Positions 23,179-33,089 of a stretch of 64,000 nt of DNA are shown here, one piece after another (positions within the stretch are counted from its first letter, which is position 1; each line of letters begins with the position of its first letter). This DNA is from Rhodocollybia butyracea (Eukaryota; Basidiomycota; Agaricomycetes; Agaricales; Omphalotaceae). Under the pieces are notes generated by a model. The model had not been told where the DNA came from. It was given only the letters and a program-made list of their open reading frames with translations, and ran no database searches. The DNA lies in assembly GCA_015501585.1 (NCBI GenBank), contig JADNRY010000165.1, forward strand, positions 1 through 64,000, written 5' to 3'. A program made the position numbers and the translations under genes.

Positions 23179-24667
23179 GCCATCGTCGACTGGGAACCAT
23201 GTATTAATGAAGTGTCATGTATATGCTTTGTGAACACAATGAAGAATGCGTCAAACCAACCTTCAGGCGACGAACTGTGAGTTCCATCACGGCCTGTCCC
23301 CAAAAATTAGCCACTTTGAGAACCACAGAATTCACCCACAAACCTTCTGTTGCGTCTTCTATGATCCTTCCATGCACCGCGTCCAGCGGATTGAAAGTTT
23401 CGTTCATAAATCGTTTATTGAACTCGAGCAAAAGCTCATCCCATTCTTTCTGCTGCGCTTCCACCACAACGCGATTGTCTGTTGTAGGGTTTTTATCAAG
23501 AGCAGGTTTGCCGTGTACCTTATCGGTGATCCAGGGAAGTGGGCCGGGGCCAATGCCAGCATACATCCTGCCCGAGTTGGGTTTTCCAGTCAGCTTGCAC
23601 CTCCTAGCTACCCTTTGCCCACTTGGAGTAGTATATGGTCTGACTAAAAAAGTATACATGAGAAGCACAAGGAGAACCAGATCCAGAGGCAAGTAATCAC
23701 ACTTATCACTTCTTGCTATCCACCCGTAACATGGTTCGACCTTGGTACAATCCGAGTTTTTATATGGAAAGCAAGAAGGGCCTGCCACCTCGGATCAAGA
23801 TTTTTGACGTAGCCGAACTGATGTTGCCAAATCGGGACATGGACCTCGGGCACCCGTTATAATTATGTAAATCTAATCCAATTTATTTATCACCGCTGTT
23901 CTCATTGCTCTGTTCTCGGACAAGAAGTTAAATGCCCTTAGCTAAGAGTACAAGGTTAAGTGCTCTATGTATGCCTCACATGAGACTGTGCGCCCATTAG
24001 TAGTATAGGGCTCTTCACCATATGTAACATATACAGTACAGAGATTTTCTCATCTCCTATGGTACAGTACAGGCAAAATACGGCCATATTCCGTATATGG
24101 ACTGTACCTTAGGTTCACTCATGACAATGAACTCCTTTGCCCCCAAATATGTGGTGAATGGTATTATTTTGCATGTATCTTGACAAGGGCTTAAGGCTCT
24201 TATTCTGTGCTTTTCCTGTTTCAGAATTGCAAGAAAAAGTCGTTATACATGCGTGTGATGATGTGTCATATACGGCGTAATACAGCGTAGCGGTGTGGTA
24301 AGGTACAGCTCATTTGAAGGTCTTACAGTACGGAAGATTTCCCGTAACTTATGGCCGCACTCCGTAGGCTACAAATACGGTGACAAGCCCTAGCCCATAC
24401 TATTCAGTGCTGTCAGAAATAATAAGTAATCACACTGCACTACTTGGACTCCTATTATAGGGGCTGTCAGTTCTGGGGTTTCCAAATCTTTGGTTAAATC
24501 TAAGTCATAACAAAGTCATAATTGCCTGTAGGTCCAGTAATAGAAGCTTGCCATCTTGTGTCACTATTGAAACTAAACTAGAAAAATCTGTGGCATCTCA
24601 GTTTTCTTCTAGTTTCCAAACAAACATCTTTATATCCTGGAGTCATTCTTCTCCCTGGCAGTACCTT

Positions 24668-25251
24668 TTACCAGTGAGCCAGCGACGAAATGTAAAACAC
24701 AAATAAGTATGGCCTCAGAAGTGTGCAATACAACCAACTCGTATTGAGAACGGTAAGTACCTGTAAACAAGAATAAGTACGGCTACATGTATAAGCATAA
24801 GTACAAGTTCCACAGATAAATAGATAAAGTAAACAACTGAGGGGAAAGGACGACGTGTCCTGAATATATAAGTAAATGCACAAAACTGCCAAGTCATAGA
24901 AAGGCACTCGGATAAACAAGATACATAGGTTAAATAAAAGAGGCAAGGAAAAATGAAGCTCCCCACGGGAGGATAAATTAAACCAGGACCGAAACATGTC
25001 CCATCTACGTCGGAAGCAAAAGGCGGGCAGGCCTCCTCTTCCCATAGTACTCCCTTCGACACAGAACAGCTGCTTAATGCATTGCTGTGACCAATATGGC
25101 AAGTATGGCAGTCTTGTACATGCTGCCCAGTGCCAGTGAACTGCCACATGGTTTGCTGAATGGCTGAGTCCCACTCTAATCCCAAGCTCATCAGGAGGAA
25201 ATCTGAATTACCCGCATCTGACTCAGAATTGACCTTGAATTGTTCACCCAT
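24668..25251 (-). CDS. ORF inside the Mutator-like element, unidentified
   Basis: Two overlapping minus-strand frames cover this span. The longer (178 codons from 25251) begins MGEQFKVNSESDAGNSDF, has a Cys/His-containing stretch at about residues 45-60 (QDCHTCHIGH) and ends in several hydrophobic segments. The other frame looks equally composed, so coding is uncertain. It may be a captured host fragment. No family is recognised. Confidence 0.2.
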
Positions 25252-25474
25252 CTAGATTTCTATCTAGTATGTTTCAAACTTCTCCATTACATCAGTGCCC
25301 TCAGTTGATTACAGTCAAGTGTACTTACTTCTGAAGGCTTGTCTTGGGGTGAGTTTAAGTAGCTTTACTAGAAGGTAATCAGTGCCTGTTACTTATACAA
25401 GTATGACTCATTCTACAGGTACTACTAAGTGCAATTTAATCCAGTAAATTAACACTCAAGTGTACTACTGAGGG

Positions 25475-25538
25475 ATATTGTACTTACTTATCCCATACTA
25501 CATAGATCTATGTAGTATGGGATAAGTAAGTACAATAT
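25475..25538. repeat. 64-bp perfect palindrome
   Basis: The sequence from ATATTGTACTTACTTATCCC to its exact complement is centred on AGATCT (25506/25507) with no spacer and no mismatch. It could extrude as a cruciform. It sits inside the Mutator-like element and may be the ends of a smaller collapsed insertion. Confidence 0.85.
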
Positions 25539-26354
25539 AGAAGAATCATGAATAGAATCTGGAAGGCTGGCCTATGGTTGGAATCTCAATAGAAATGAGG
25601 TTTGATTTCTGGTACAGAGAAAGAGTTGTTAGCTCTTCTTGAATCTCTGAATCATGTTCATCGACCGAAGGAGCCCCTAGATCATCTCTAACATCAAACA
25701 GCAATAAATCCCGGGCCTGGGTAATCAATTCAGTGGCAATTCTGTACAGGCTCAAGCTGACCTGAATATTGTGCTTGCCTCCTAATGAGCCCTTGATGAA
25801 CTCAGCACTCAGGTTACAAGTGGTAGGCTCAAAAACAGGTAAAGGGGGATGGCAACATGGTCACTGGCACAGTTTACTTTGCACAGTCACCACCATCTTT
25901 TACGACACCGCCGTGACCGTATATGAGGCAGTAGTATACTCTGCTGTTAATTTGCAGCGTGTTTAGTATTTTTTCTCAACCGACAGCGTACCAATGGATA
26001 AATAGTAATAGATTTACATAATTGTAACGAGTGCCCGAGGTCCATGTCCCGATTTGGCAACATCAGTTCGGCTACGTCAAAAATCTTGATCCGAGGTGGC
26101 AGGCCCTTCTTGCTTTCCATATTTTTATGTTTGAAATCCATGAGTGTGTAATAACCCCATTTCCACAACGGGTTTGGGCCGGTCTCATCTGGAAGATATC
26201 TACCTTTATACTCTTTGTTTAGCCTTCTGACGTCAATCGAGAAGCCTTCATTGAAGATAGCTTGGCTGAGAAATTTTTGCTCCCCGGCGTTAGTTGTGCC
26301 ATCAAGGGTTTCATTCAGTCGGGAAATGAGGGTTATTGTCACCTGGCAATATGT

Positions 26355-27350
26355 ATCCCCGACTCTGACCGAAGGGAAGAGAGGGTCTTGTGAACCTGGT
26401 TTCTTATCTGATTTTTCTGGTGCCTGCAAATGACGAAACTCTTTCACACGCTGATTGCGTGACGAGATTTGCGATAACGTTTGTCATGAGTACTAGCTTT
26501 CTTTAAGTTACCTTTTAACAACCATCATCATATCTACTTCGCAGCTAAGCGCGTGAGCCTGTGATCTGCTGACCGGTCGCATCGAATTCCACTTGATTGT
26601 GCAGCAGGTGCGCACGCCCGGAATCTTGAACCAGTCTGTGTCATTGAACCTTCGCACAACGAGGTTACTTCCTCTGTTGTTCCTTCGCCAATGAGGGTAC
26701 ACAACCCACTCCACTGGTCAGGCCATCCAGTGAGTAAACCGCCGAGACAGGTAGACAGGCCAGCACCACATTTGACCAGGCAGCATGGCCCGATGAATTC
26801 CAAGTGTTGGTTCCGTGCCATGTAAACTTCAAAAGACATGCAGCACCCAGCAGTGTTGCAATATCACCTTTTTTCCTTCCCAGAGGCCACTAATCTCTGA
26901 ATTGAAAAGTACAATCAACACTCGCAAAACATAATAATAATAACCTTGATCAAATAAAACAGAACGTGGGTTCATTTTCAATTTACAATATGATCCAACG
27001 AGATATAATAAGTTTCAAAGCATTCCGAAAGTCTCCAGAGCCTGTGTTCTGTACAAGTTGCTTCTGCAAGTTGAAGGCAATGATAATTTGGTCACAAGTC
27101 ACTTTCTTCCAAGACAGTCGCACAAAAAAACAAGCTACACAGTTCAACGGTGTAAGACCGACTTGTGCACATCTTCCTCAACTGTTACATAGCATTTCAA
27201 AGTGCAAAATAAACCAGTTAGTGAACAAACAGTGAACTTTGAGTTGAGTTGCATTAGGCGCCAATACATTATCAAGCGGATATTCTCCACTATCGGCGCT
27301 GGGCGTCCCATTCTACTCAGAGTCGGGGACTTGCCGTGCAACGCGCGGCG
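26355..27350. mobile_element. Insertion in intron 2 of copy B, ends CCCCGACTCTGA
   Basis: The intron of copy B should run directly from the exon 2 donor (27398) to the exon 3 acceptor (26343). Instead about 1 kb of unrelated DNA is present. It begins CCCCGACTCTGACCGAAGGG (26357) and near its other end has ACTCAGAGTCGGGG (27308-27321), a 12-bp inverted match. A further 28 bp (to about 27350) separates this from intron sequence, so the true boundary is unclear. The left terminus recurs inverted at 51441-51473. Short frames inside (26534-26839, minus) show no recognised motif. Confidence 0.5.
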
Positions 27351-28039
27351 TTACCGATTAGGTATAGTACGATGATGTAACCTAGTAACACATTTACCTT
27401 GAGGGCCGATACTATTTCTTTTGTTTCCCGTGGCTTGCTGGTAATAGTATTCTTTGGCTTGCTGGTATGCTTGTGGGACGCGCCATTCAGCCCATGTATG
27501 CTTGATACCTGTAACGCCTGAGTTAAACTAACAGCATAGGGCCAATAAAGAACCCGTTTACTTCTAACTTCCTGCGTCCTGGCACTGGCATAGGGAACAC
27601 AGCAAGTAGTATGGAGCTTGCCGCTAGGAGCGTAAGAAGAAGAAGAGAGGTAGAACGCATGTATGAAAAACTATAACTTGAAGTATAGGGTAGAAAAGAA
27701 TACAGATTGACCAGCAAGCTGTATCTGTGTGGGGAACTTGTGAATCGTTTCAACCCACTCGCTTTTAATAAGGACCGTATGTAAAATTGCAAATTCGGAA
27801 TTTAGCAGGGTATGTTTCGGCCCGAGTATAGCATGAAACTGACATTTTCGATACGCGTTTTAAGCGTTGATCTTGATAGGGCTGACGCTTGGCCCAAAAA
27901 ATAACTGGCAAAAAGGGTAAAACTTGTAACTCATGACTTCAGATGGCTTTCGTTTTCGTCGCATCTACTTACTAGTAGGAAGTCCTAGTAAATTCTATTT
28001 ACGAGTCAAAGTTTCGTATCACCACCAGTCTTGGTAACG

Positions 28040-28370
28040 ATTACATATCGCACGTCGATGGTTAAACCACATTCAGAGCAGAATTTTTTCGCCAGACTCG
28101 GGATAGGTACATGCTGATCGAACCTCAGGCATAAAATCCGCCGCTCGCCGCAGCCCCACGGATTGTGGGACGTACTTAGTATGGATCATTTGCTCCGCGA
28201 CAGTGACTGTTGAATCCACATCCCGGATGAGATATCTGAACGGTGAGCATTTGGGACTTGCATTGATGCTACTAGTGCAGTTTACCTCGCCACCTCTAAG
28301 CCAACGTGACTGAACACGGCCCAAGTCAACCCAGCAGGTACTCTTATGCTCCAAATGAGCAACAAAATAC
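28040..28370. repeat. Duplicated upstream module of secreted-protein genes, copy near B
   Basis: The block shares GGTACATGCTGATC, CATAAAATCCGCCG and GCCAACGTGACTGAACAC-type phrases with 32780-33080 and, more weakly, with 40480-40770 and 38830-38945. Each full copy lies 0.3-1.3 kb upstream (minus strand) of an exon 1. It may be ancestral promoter-distal DNA carried along with each gene duplication. A 93-codon minus-strand frame here is not conserved in the other copies. Confidence 0.55.
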
Positions 28371-28449
28371 CTTCATAATGAGATCTAAATGTTAGTATTA
28401 TCAAATGTTCTACTTTGGTCCAATAATTATACCGAAATACGAAAACATA

Positions 28450-28991
28450 ACCCGAGAACAGCTTAAGATAACACTATAATTATATGAATGAGATTGCAGC
28501 TGCAATGAGAACGGAACGTTGAGGTGAAGAATGGACGTAACAAGTGCGAAATAAAGGAATTGTGTCTGTACGTAGAGACAGTATGGGCACGTATCGAAAC
28601 GAAGTTTGTGAATAGGACGTGTCCCGGTATGCGCATCGCTAAATCAAGGAGTAAGAAACAGTTTGTAATTTAAAACTAGATCGAAAGACATACATGGAAA
28701 TATCCAGTCGAGGGGAAGGTGCAAACATGAAAGAGAGTCGGGAAAGTACGCCAATTGGATAAATTAAAACAGTCACATCGATGAATAAGTCAATATCGTT
28801 GGATCTGGAGCTTCCCTTAATGTTCCGGAACGGGCTAATGAATTATTGTCTACTGGATCGTCTGTACTCAACGCTGGGACCAAATTCTTGGGTACAACTT
28901 TGTTTGGAATGGCGGGGAGAAAGTCAACGGAAGGGAGTAGGAGGCGACAAGGAAAAGGAAAAAGAGGAGCAGGAGACGGTGCTGTAGACAT
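28450..28991 (-). pseudogene. Duplicated module with a small ORF (71 codons)
   Basis: The module shares its layout with 36880-37220 and 40980-41290 (phrases such as AAACACGAAAGAGA and TCGAAAGA). In this copy a minus-strand frame (28991-28773) begins MSTAPSPAPLFPFPCRLL and reads VVPKNLVPALSTDD. In the copy at 37.1 kb the same region has several stops. The frame may be the last open trace of a small gene of the duplicated unit. No family is recognised. Confidence 0.3.
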
Positions 28992-29202
28992 GATTTAGGT
29001 GAGTTGGACAGAGGTACATCAGTGCGAACACGACCAAACTAACCAAACTACGACTGGAGGATGTCCGAATCCGATGACCCTCCAATCCGTCCCTAATCGC
29101 ATGCCATCGTCATAATTTTCTAGAAGTCCGAACAAAGACAGCAATGCAAGAGATTTTGATTATTAGAATTCCGGTGAAGTATTCGACGTCAAAAAATCTG
29201 GG

Positions 29203-29703
29203 TCAATATATGAAGGCAGTAAAAGACTGTGACAGCATGCCTTTGAGCTGAATCCATAGTGGCCAATTCCAGACGACCGAGCAATTGAGCCTCTCCAGCG
29301 AACAAAGATGTTTGAAAGTAAAGTGGATCAACTTGTGGACAGGTCGTCGCTGGATAGTAGGAGTGTTCGGCGTCACTAGAGTAGTTCTAGAGCGAGAGAG
29401 TGTCGGTGTTGACGCGTTGACGTTGATGAACGATTCAAAAAAGCATGTATGGGAAGTAGATGGGTGATAGAACGAGAGTGGAAGAACCAAGCATCGCATC
29501 TGATATCCAAGTGTGAATCCAAATGTGATTTCATGATAGTTGTGGATAAAAACGGCGTTGAGTGATGGAACAGAGAGCCAAGCTGCTATGCTGTGGTCGA
29601 CCAGCACATACACGTCACATAAACGTTTGAATATTCGCCATTCAACGCGAGTAGGAAGGACGGCCGACGCGTAGTCTTTGCTGGTGGTTTTGCGCTGCTT
29701 CAT
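29203..29703 (-). CDS. Hypothetical 166-aa ORF
   Basis: A single uninterrupted minus-strand frame starts MKQRKTTSKDYASAVLPTRV and runs to a TAA. It has no signal peptide and no recognisable domain; the middle is rich in Phe, His and Ser (HTCFFESFINVNAST). It lies between secreted-protein copies C and B. No paralogue appears in the corresponding places of other units. It may be a spurious frame; a shorter frame exists on the other strand. Confidence 0.3.
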   Translation of the reverse strand: MKQRKTTSKDYASAVLPTRVEWRIFKRLCDVYVLVDHSIAAWLSVPSLNAVFIHNYHEITFGFTLGYQMRCLVLPLSFYHPSTSHTCFFESFINVNASTPTLSRSRTTLVTPNTPTIQRRPVHKLIHFTFKHLCSLERLNCSVVWNWPLWIQLKGMLSQSFTAFIY

Positions 29704-29834
29704 CGTTTCACTCGTTGTTCCAGGTCACTGGTCACCGGTCACCGGTCATGGACATGATGGAAGCTTTAGTGAGGGAGTCCCATGTAGCGTTGGGAATATC
29801 AGAGCCCGTATACTACAAGGTATAGGTTCGGTAG

Positions 29835-29890
29835 TTCGAATGAAAGTTTAAGCGCCAATCAATTTAGCACATGCCGCGGATCCAAATATG
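29835..29890. repeat. Duplication marker phrase (module head)
   Basis: GCGCCAATCAATTTAGCACA followed by GCCGCGGATCCAAATATGG matches the head of the 3'-flank modules at 13130, 20290 and 38280. It places the 3' boundary of the copy C unit. Confidence 0.5.
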
Positions 29891-30447
29891 GAAATTGCCG
29901 TCATCAAGCCAGGGCCAAGATCAGCGCTTCAGCTTCGTTTTACGAACTACTCCTTTCTATAGACCGGGACGGCTGACCACTGCCGTTAAGTTCGAGTTGC
30001 TCAACTTTATCGATCGTGGCCTACTCGAATTCATAATGTCGGACGACACTTGCTTGCCTCCCCCAAGTCTCATTTTCCATGTTGATCCTGACGCAGCTGA
30101 CTGAGATAGCTCTGTCTCAACGGGGCGGTGGACCTCATGGGCATGTATAATGCTGAAAATGTGGAAGAGAATGTAGTACGACAGAGCACTTGCTAAGCTG
30201 TTTTTTGGTGGAAGCCATGCCTGTTACATCGTCTTGGGAGGCTGGGTGAAGAAGTAGTGGAAGTTCTTGCCGAGAAGTATCGTACACCGATATGGAAGAA
30301 TTTCTTTTGGAAGTACATTTGCGAGAGGTTTTAAGTGTTTACTCTAAAGCTGCCAGTGATGTAATTTTCATACATGAGGATAGTAAAATCGGGGAATGGA
30401 TCGACATAGGCAGTAGAGAACCCTAGAAAAGAGAGCCTGGGTGGTAT

Positions 30448-31452
30448 TTAGGACGAAGCTTTTTCTACGGTTTTAGCATACTCGACCGGATCGAAGTCCG
30501 ATTTCGCAAATCGTGCGTTGAATTCATGCAAAAGCCTGTCCCATTCCTTCTGCCTTGCTTTTGTCACGAATGGGGGCTCCTCCGGGTCTGCGACAGGTCT
30601 ACCGTATACGTCCTCAGACTCTTTGTCCCAGGGAGGCGAGCCTTGGCCAATGCCAGCATACGCCTTACCCTGGCCCTTGCCCAGTACCTTCAGACTGTAC
30701 GTCTTCAATGAGGGCTCTGTCTCGCCTGCAAGAATTTGCGTTCCATCTGGAAAAGTGCATATGAGGAACGCAAGGAAAATCGGACCTGGAACCGAAACTC
30801 ACACTTGTCACCTTGTGCTATCCACACTGTACATTTTTTCTCCTTAGCACAATCCAAGGTTCCGTGTTGGTAATTGATGAGTTCTAAATATATCCATGCC
30901 GTCTCCAGGTTTGGGCCGATTGGGTCTGGCCCATAACTACCTGTGTATTGTGGTTCTAGCTTGGCAGCACCCTTAATCCGGAAGCCGTCATTGAAGATAG
31001 CTTTGCTGAGGGCTTGTTTCTCCCCCATCTTGAGATAACCCGCTAAAGGCTGGTTCATCCGGGAAATGAGGGTACCCTCTGGCTAGCAATATGTATTAGG
31101 TTTAGTACAATCATGTAACACACTAACACATTTACCCGTGTTTTTCGTGGTGTAGACTTTCTCTGTTTCTTTGGTGATACGCCGACCTGTTCTGATGATT
31201 CCTTTGTACTCTCCAATAATGGTCGCTTCGGACTTTTTGGAGGCTGCTCAGACGGAAGAGGCGTCCTGTCTCTGTGAGGCCCCGTATCGTCCTGACCAGG
31301 CGTTTTCTGTAATACCAAAGTTAACCAAATTGCGTAGAACCAATATAAAACACGTTTACCAGTGAGTCGCCTCCTGGCACCGGCATAGGGAACACAGCAA
31401 CTATGGAGCTTGCCGCTAGGAGCACAAAAAGAAGAAGAGTAGTAGAACGCAT
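30448..31452 (-). CDS. Secreted-protein family, copy C (intact, 280 aa)
   Basis: Four exons, 31452-31360, 31306-31136, 31082-30803 and 30746-30448, total 843 nt with consistent phases (0, 0, 1), standard GTAAAC, GTAAAT and GTGAGT donors and introns of 53-56 nt. Exon 1 is a classical signal peptide (MRSTTLLLFVLLAASS) ending AVFPMPV. Exon 2 is a polar linker closing with SPKKQRKSTPRKTR, a nuclear-signal-like basic patch. Exon 3 carries TLISRM, AIFNDGF, ETAWIYLELINY and CTVWIAQGDKC; the usual CYGW is CTVW here. Exon 4 carries AYAGIGQGSPPW, YGRPV and RQKEWDRLLHEFNARF. The predicted product is a small secreted protein with two conserved cysteines around the exon 3 motif. Function unknown. Two MITEs sit just upstream of its promoter, which may affect expression. 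Confidence 0.8.
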
Positions 31453-31560
31453 GGTTGAGAACGATAAGTATAGAGGAAAAGAATACAGATTGACCAGCAA
31501 GCTGTATTTGAGTGGGGGGGGGGTTGAATCGGCAGAATGACTGGGACATTCAATCGCATC

Positions 31561-31568
31561 CGTTTATA
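31561..31568 (-). promoter_or_regulatory. TATA-like element of secreted-protein copy C
   Basis: TATAAACG on the minus strand lies about 110 bp upstream of the ATG, at the same distance as in copies A and D. The leader contains the shared phrase ACAGCTTGCTGGTCAA preceded by a ten-C run (minus strand) unique to this copy. Confidence 0.45.
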
Positions 31569-31609
31569 TGACAGTAAATAAAATTGCAAATTTTGGGAGG
31601 CGTGTACAG

Positions 31610-32034
31610 AAGGACCCCTGATAGTAGGCGCTTATGACATGTGGAGGTTCGGATAAAAATGGTCCAAATTTTGGCCAAATCACATATTTTTGTTCGGATA
31701 AAAGTGACCACCACAGGCGGAAGTTGTGCAAGAAGTTCGGATAATTTTGGCCAGTTTCGGAAGGTAGTTAGCTTAGAAGGGTCAAGTAGGGTCAGATTTT
31801 GAATGATTTTTGAGTGATTTTTGGCTCCAGGCGCATCAAATAAGTAATCACAGCCGCCGAACTGATTTTTTCAGCCAATTTTATGAGATTTTACGCCTCT
31901 ACAGGCAGAAAAATCCGGCCCGGGACCAGGCTATGTACAAGTTCGGATAAAAACTAGGTCAAAAGTGAAAATTTGGTTCGGATAAAAACTGGGGCCCCCA
32001 TACATGTCATCTTCACCTAGTATCAGGGGTCCTT
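31610..32034. mobile_element. MITE with AAGGACCCCTGATA ends and 6-bp target duplication
   Basis: Ends are AAGGACCCCTGATAGTAGG and its near complement. The element is flanked by the direct repeat GTACAG (31604-31609 and 32035-32040). Inside, the phrase GTTCGGATAA occurs five times, clustered towards both ends. It has no coding capacity. It inserted only about 50 bp upstream of the TATA element of secreted-protein copy C. Confidence 0.75.
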
Positions 32035-32178
32035 GTACAGACCCCTACAGACTTCCACAGGCCCCGAGTATCATGAAACTGGCTCATTACACTGGCTCGC
32101 CGGGTGTTACGCATTACGCGATGCTCTTGATAGGGTTGAGGCTCGCCCCCCGACAAATTCTAATTTCCTACTTATGAC

Positions 32179-32747
32179 AGGACCCCGGACTATAGGCTTG
32201 GAACCCTGATCCCAAATTTCCTCAATCGGACCACTATGATGCGAACCAAAACCACTAAATTTTGGTTCAATATGATGCGAACTGGTATGAGGGTCCAAAA
32301 ATGGCTAAAAAAGCGTAAAAACATAAATTTCGCGTTTTCTTGAGTTTCGGAGCGTTTTTGGGCGCATAAACAATCTAAATTCGTCGAAAAAAAAGCATAT
32401 ATCAATAATAGTTGTATGTACAAATCCAGGGCTAAATTTTATTGGTTCAACTAGAGCGCTGAGATCTGTTGGGAGGATATCTGAGTACTCGCTATAGAAG
32501 CCACAGAAACAATACATAGATTGCAATTTTCAACTAGATATTCCTCAAAAAAAAAACTCTACAGCTAGTTGGAGCTGACTGGGCAACCACCTCAACGATG
32601 CTGTAGCCCAACTTGATGCGAACCCTCCGGAGGCTCTGCCTGCGGCGAGCACTATGATGCGAACTCTGGACGAGGGTTAACACCCATTTTGGGTACCTCT
32701 ATGATGCGAATCAGGATCAGGGATCTGGGCCTATAGTCCGGGGTCCT
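32179..32747. mobile_element. MITE with AGGACCCCGGACTATAGGC ends
   Basis: The two ends are inverted copies of AGGACCCCGGACTATAGGC with a further partial match (CCCTGATCC). Subterminal ATGATGCGAA words occur five times on the plus strand. Target duplication is not clear. It shares the AGGACCCC start with the neighbouring MITE, so both may use one transposase. Confidence 0.7.
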
Positions 32748-32779
32748 ACCAGACCGCACCGCCACCCGACTTCGCGTTG

Positions 32780-33080
32780 ATAGTCATATCACATAAGGAG
32801 GAGAATTTTTTCACCGGAGGGATACTAGGGATCTAGGGATACATGCTGATCCCCAGCTCTCGGACATAAAATCCGCCGCCCGCGGCGGCTCCACAAATTA
32901 TAATCAAAACTTGGATCAGTAGTCTTTGTTGAGTTTGCATTCCGAATGCGAGATGAACAGTAACCGTTCGGAACTTGCGCTGATGGTCTTAGCATAGTTC
33001 TGTAGTTCACCTAGTAACTACCTCAGCTCTACCTCTAGTAGGCCAACGTCACTGAACACCGAACCAGGTCAAACTCAAGT
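32780..33080. repeat. Duplicated upstream module of secreted-protein genes, copy near C
   Basis: Aligned phrases with 28040-28370 include GGATACATGCTGATC, CATAAAATCCGCCG and GGCCAACGTCACTGAACAC, all in the same order. The two MITEs lie between this module and gene C, explaining the larger spacing. Confidence 0.55.
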
Positions 33081-33089
33081 GCTCTTACA

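Larger units (their letters stand above)
23764..26120. mobile_element. Mutator-like non-autonomous element with ~110-bp terminal inverted repeats
   Basis: The first about 110 bases (ATGGAAAGCAAGAAGG...) return in inverted order at 26009-26120 with only a few mismatches. Flanks are GTTTTTAT (23756-23763) and ATTTTTAT (26121-26128), an 8-bp target duplication with one mismatch. Long TIRs and an 8-9-bp duplication fit Mutator-like elements best; hAT is the alternative. The interior holds no transposase that I recognise. It contains a minus-strand frame of 178 codons (24715-25251) with CHTCHIGHSNALSS-type cysteines and a hydrophobic tail, and a 64-bp perfect palindrome. It interrupts exon 3 of secreted-protein copy B. 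Confidence 0.75.
23204..27660 (-). pseudogene. Secreted-protein family, copy B, split by two transposon insertions
   Basis: Exon 1 is 27660-27562 (33 codons, MRSTSLLLLTLLAASS then AVFPMPV). Exon 2 is 27508-27398 (37 codons, Lys/Ser/Thr-rich, TSKPRETKEIV). Exon 3 begins at 26342 and reads TLISRLNETL, AIFNEGFSID and WKWGYYTLMDFKHKN. It is then cut at 26128 and resumes at 23763 with SDCTKVEPCYGWIARSDK to a GTGATT donor (23701). Exon 4 runs from 23643 (GIGPGPLPW, HGKP, EWDELLLEFNKRF) to 23204. Intron 2 holds a roughly 1-kb insertion (26355-27350), and exon 3 holds the 2.36-kb element. The frame closes perfectly when the exon 3 insert and one target copy are ignored, so the gene was intact when hit. 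Its 5' half now reads about 60 codons into the inserted repeat. Confidence 0.75.

Noticed and set aside
23764..23880. Assembly inversion as the cause of the split copy B
   Set aside because: The inverted segments are confined to about 110 bp at each end, a short direct repeat flanks them, and both exon halves keep the same strand, which fits insertion rather than inversion.
25947..26447. A 166-codon ORF that could be taken as a natural short isoform of the secreted family
   Set aside because: Its second half is translated terminal inverted repeat of the inserted element; the true continuation of exon 3 lies at 23763.
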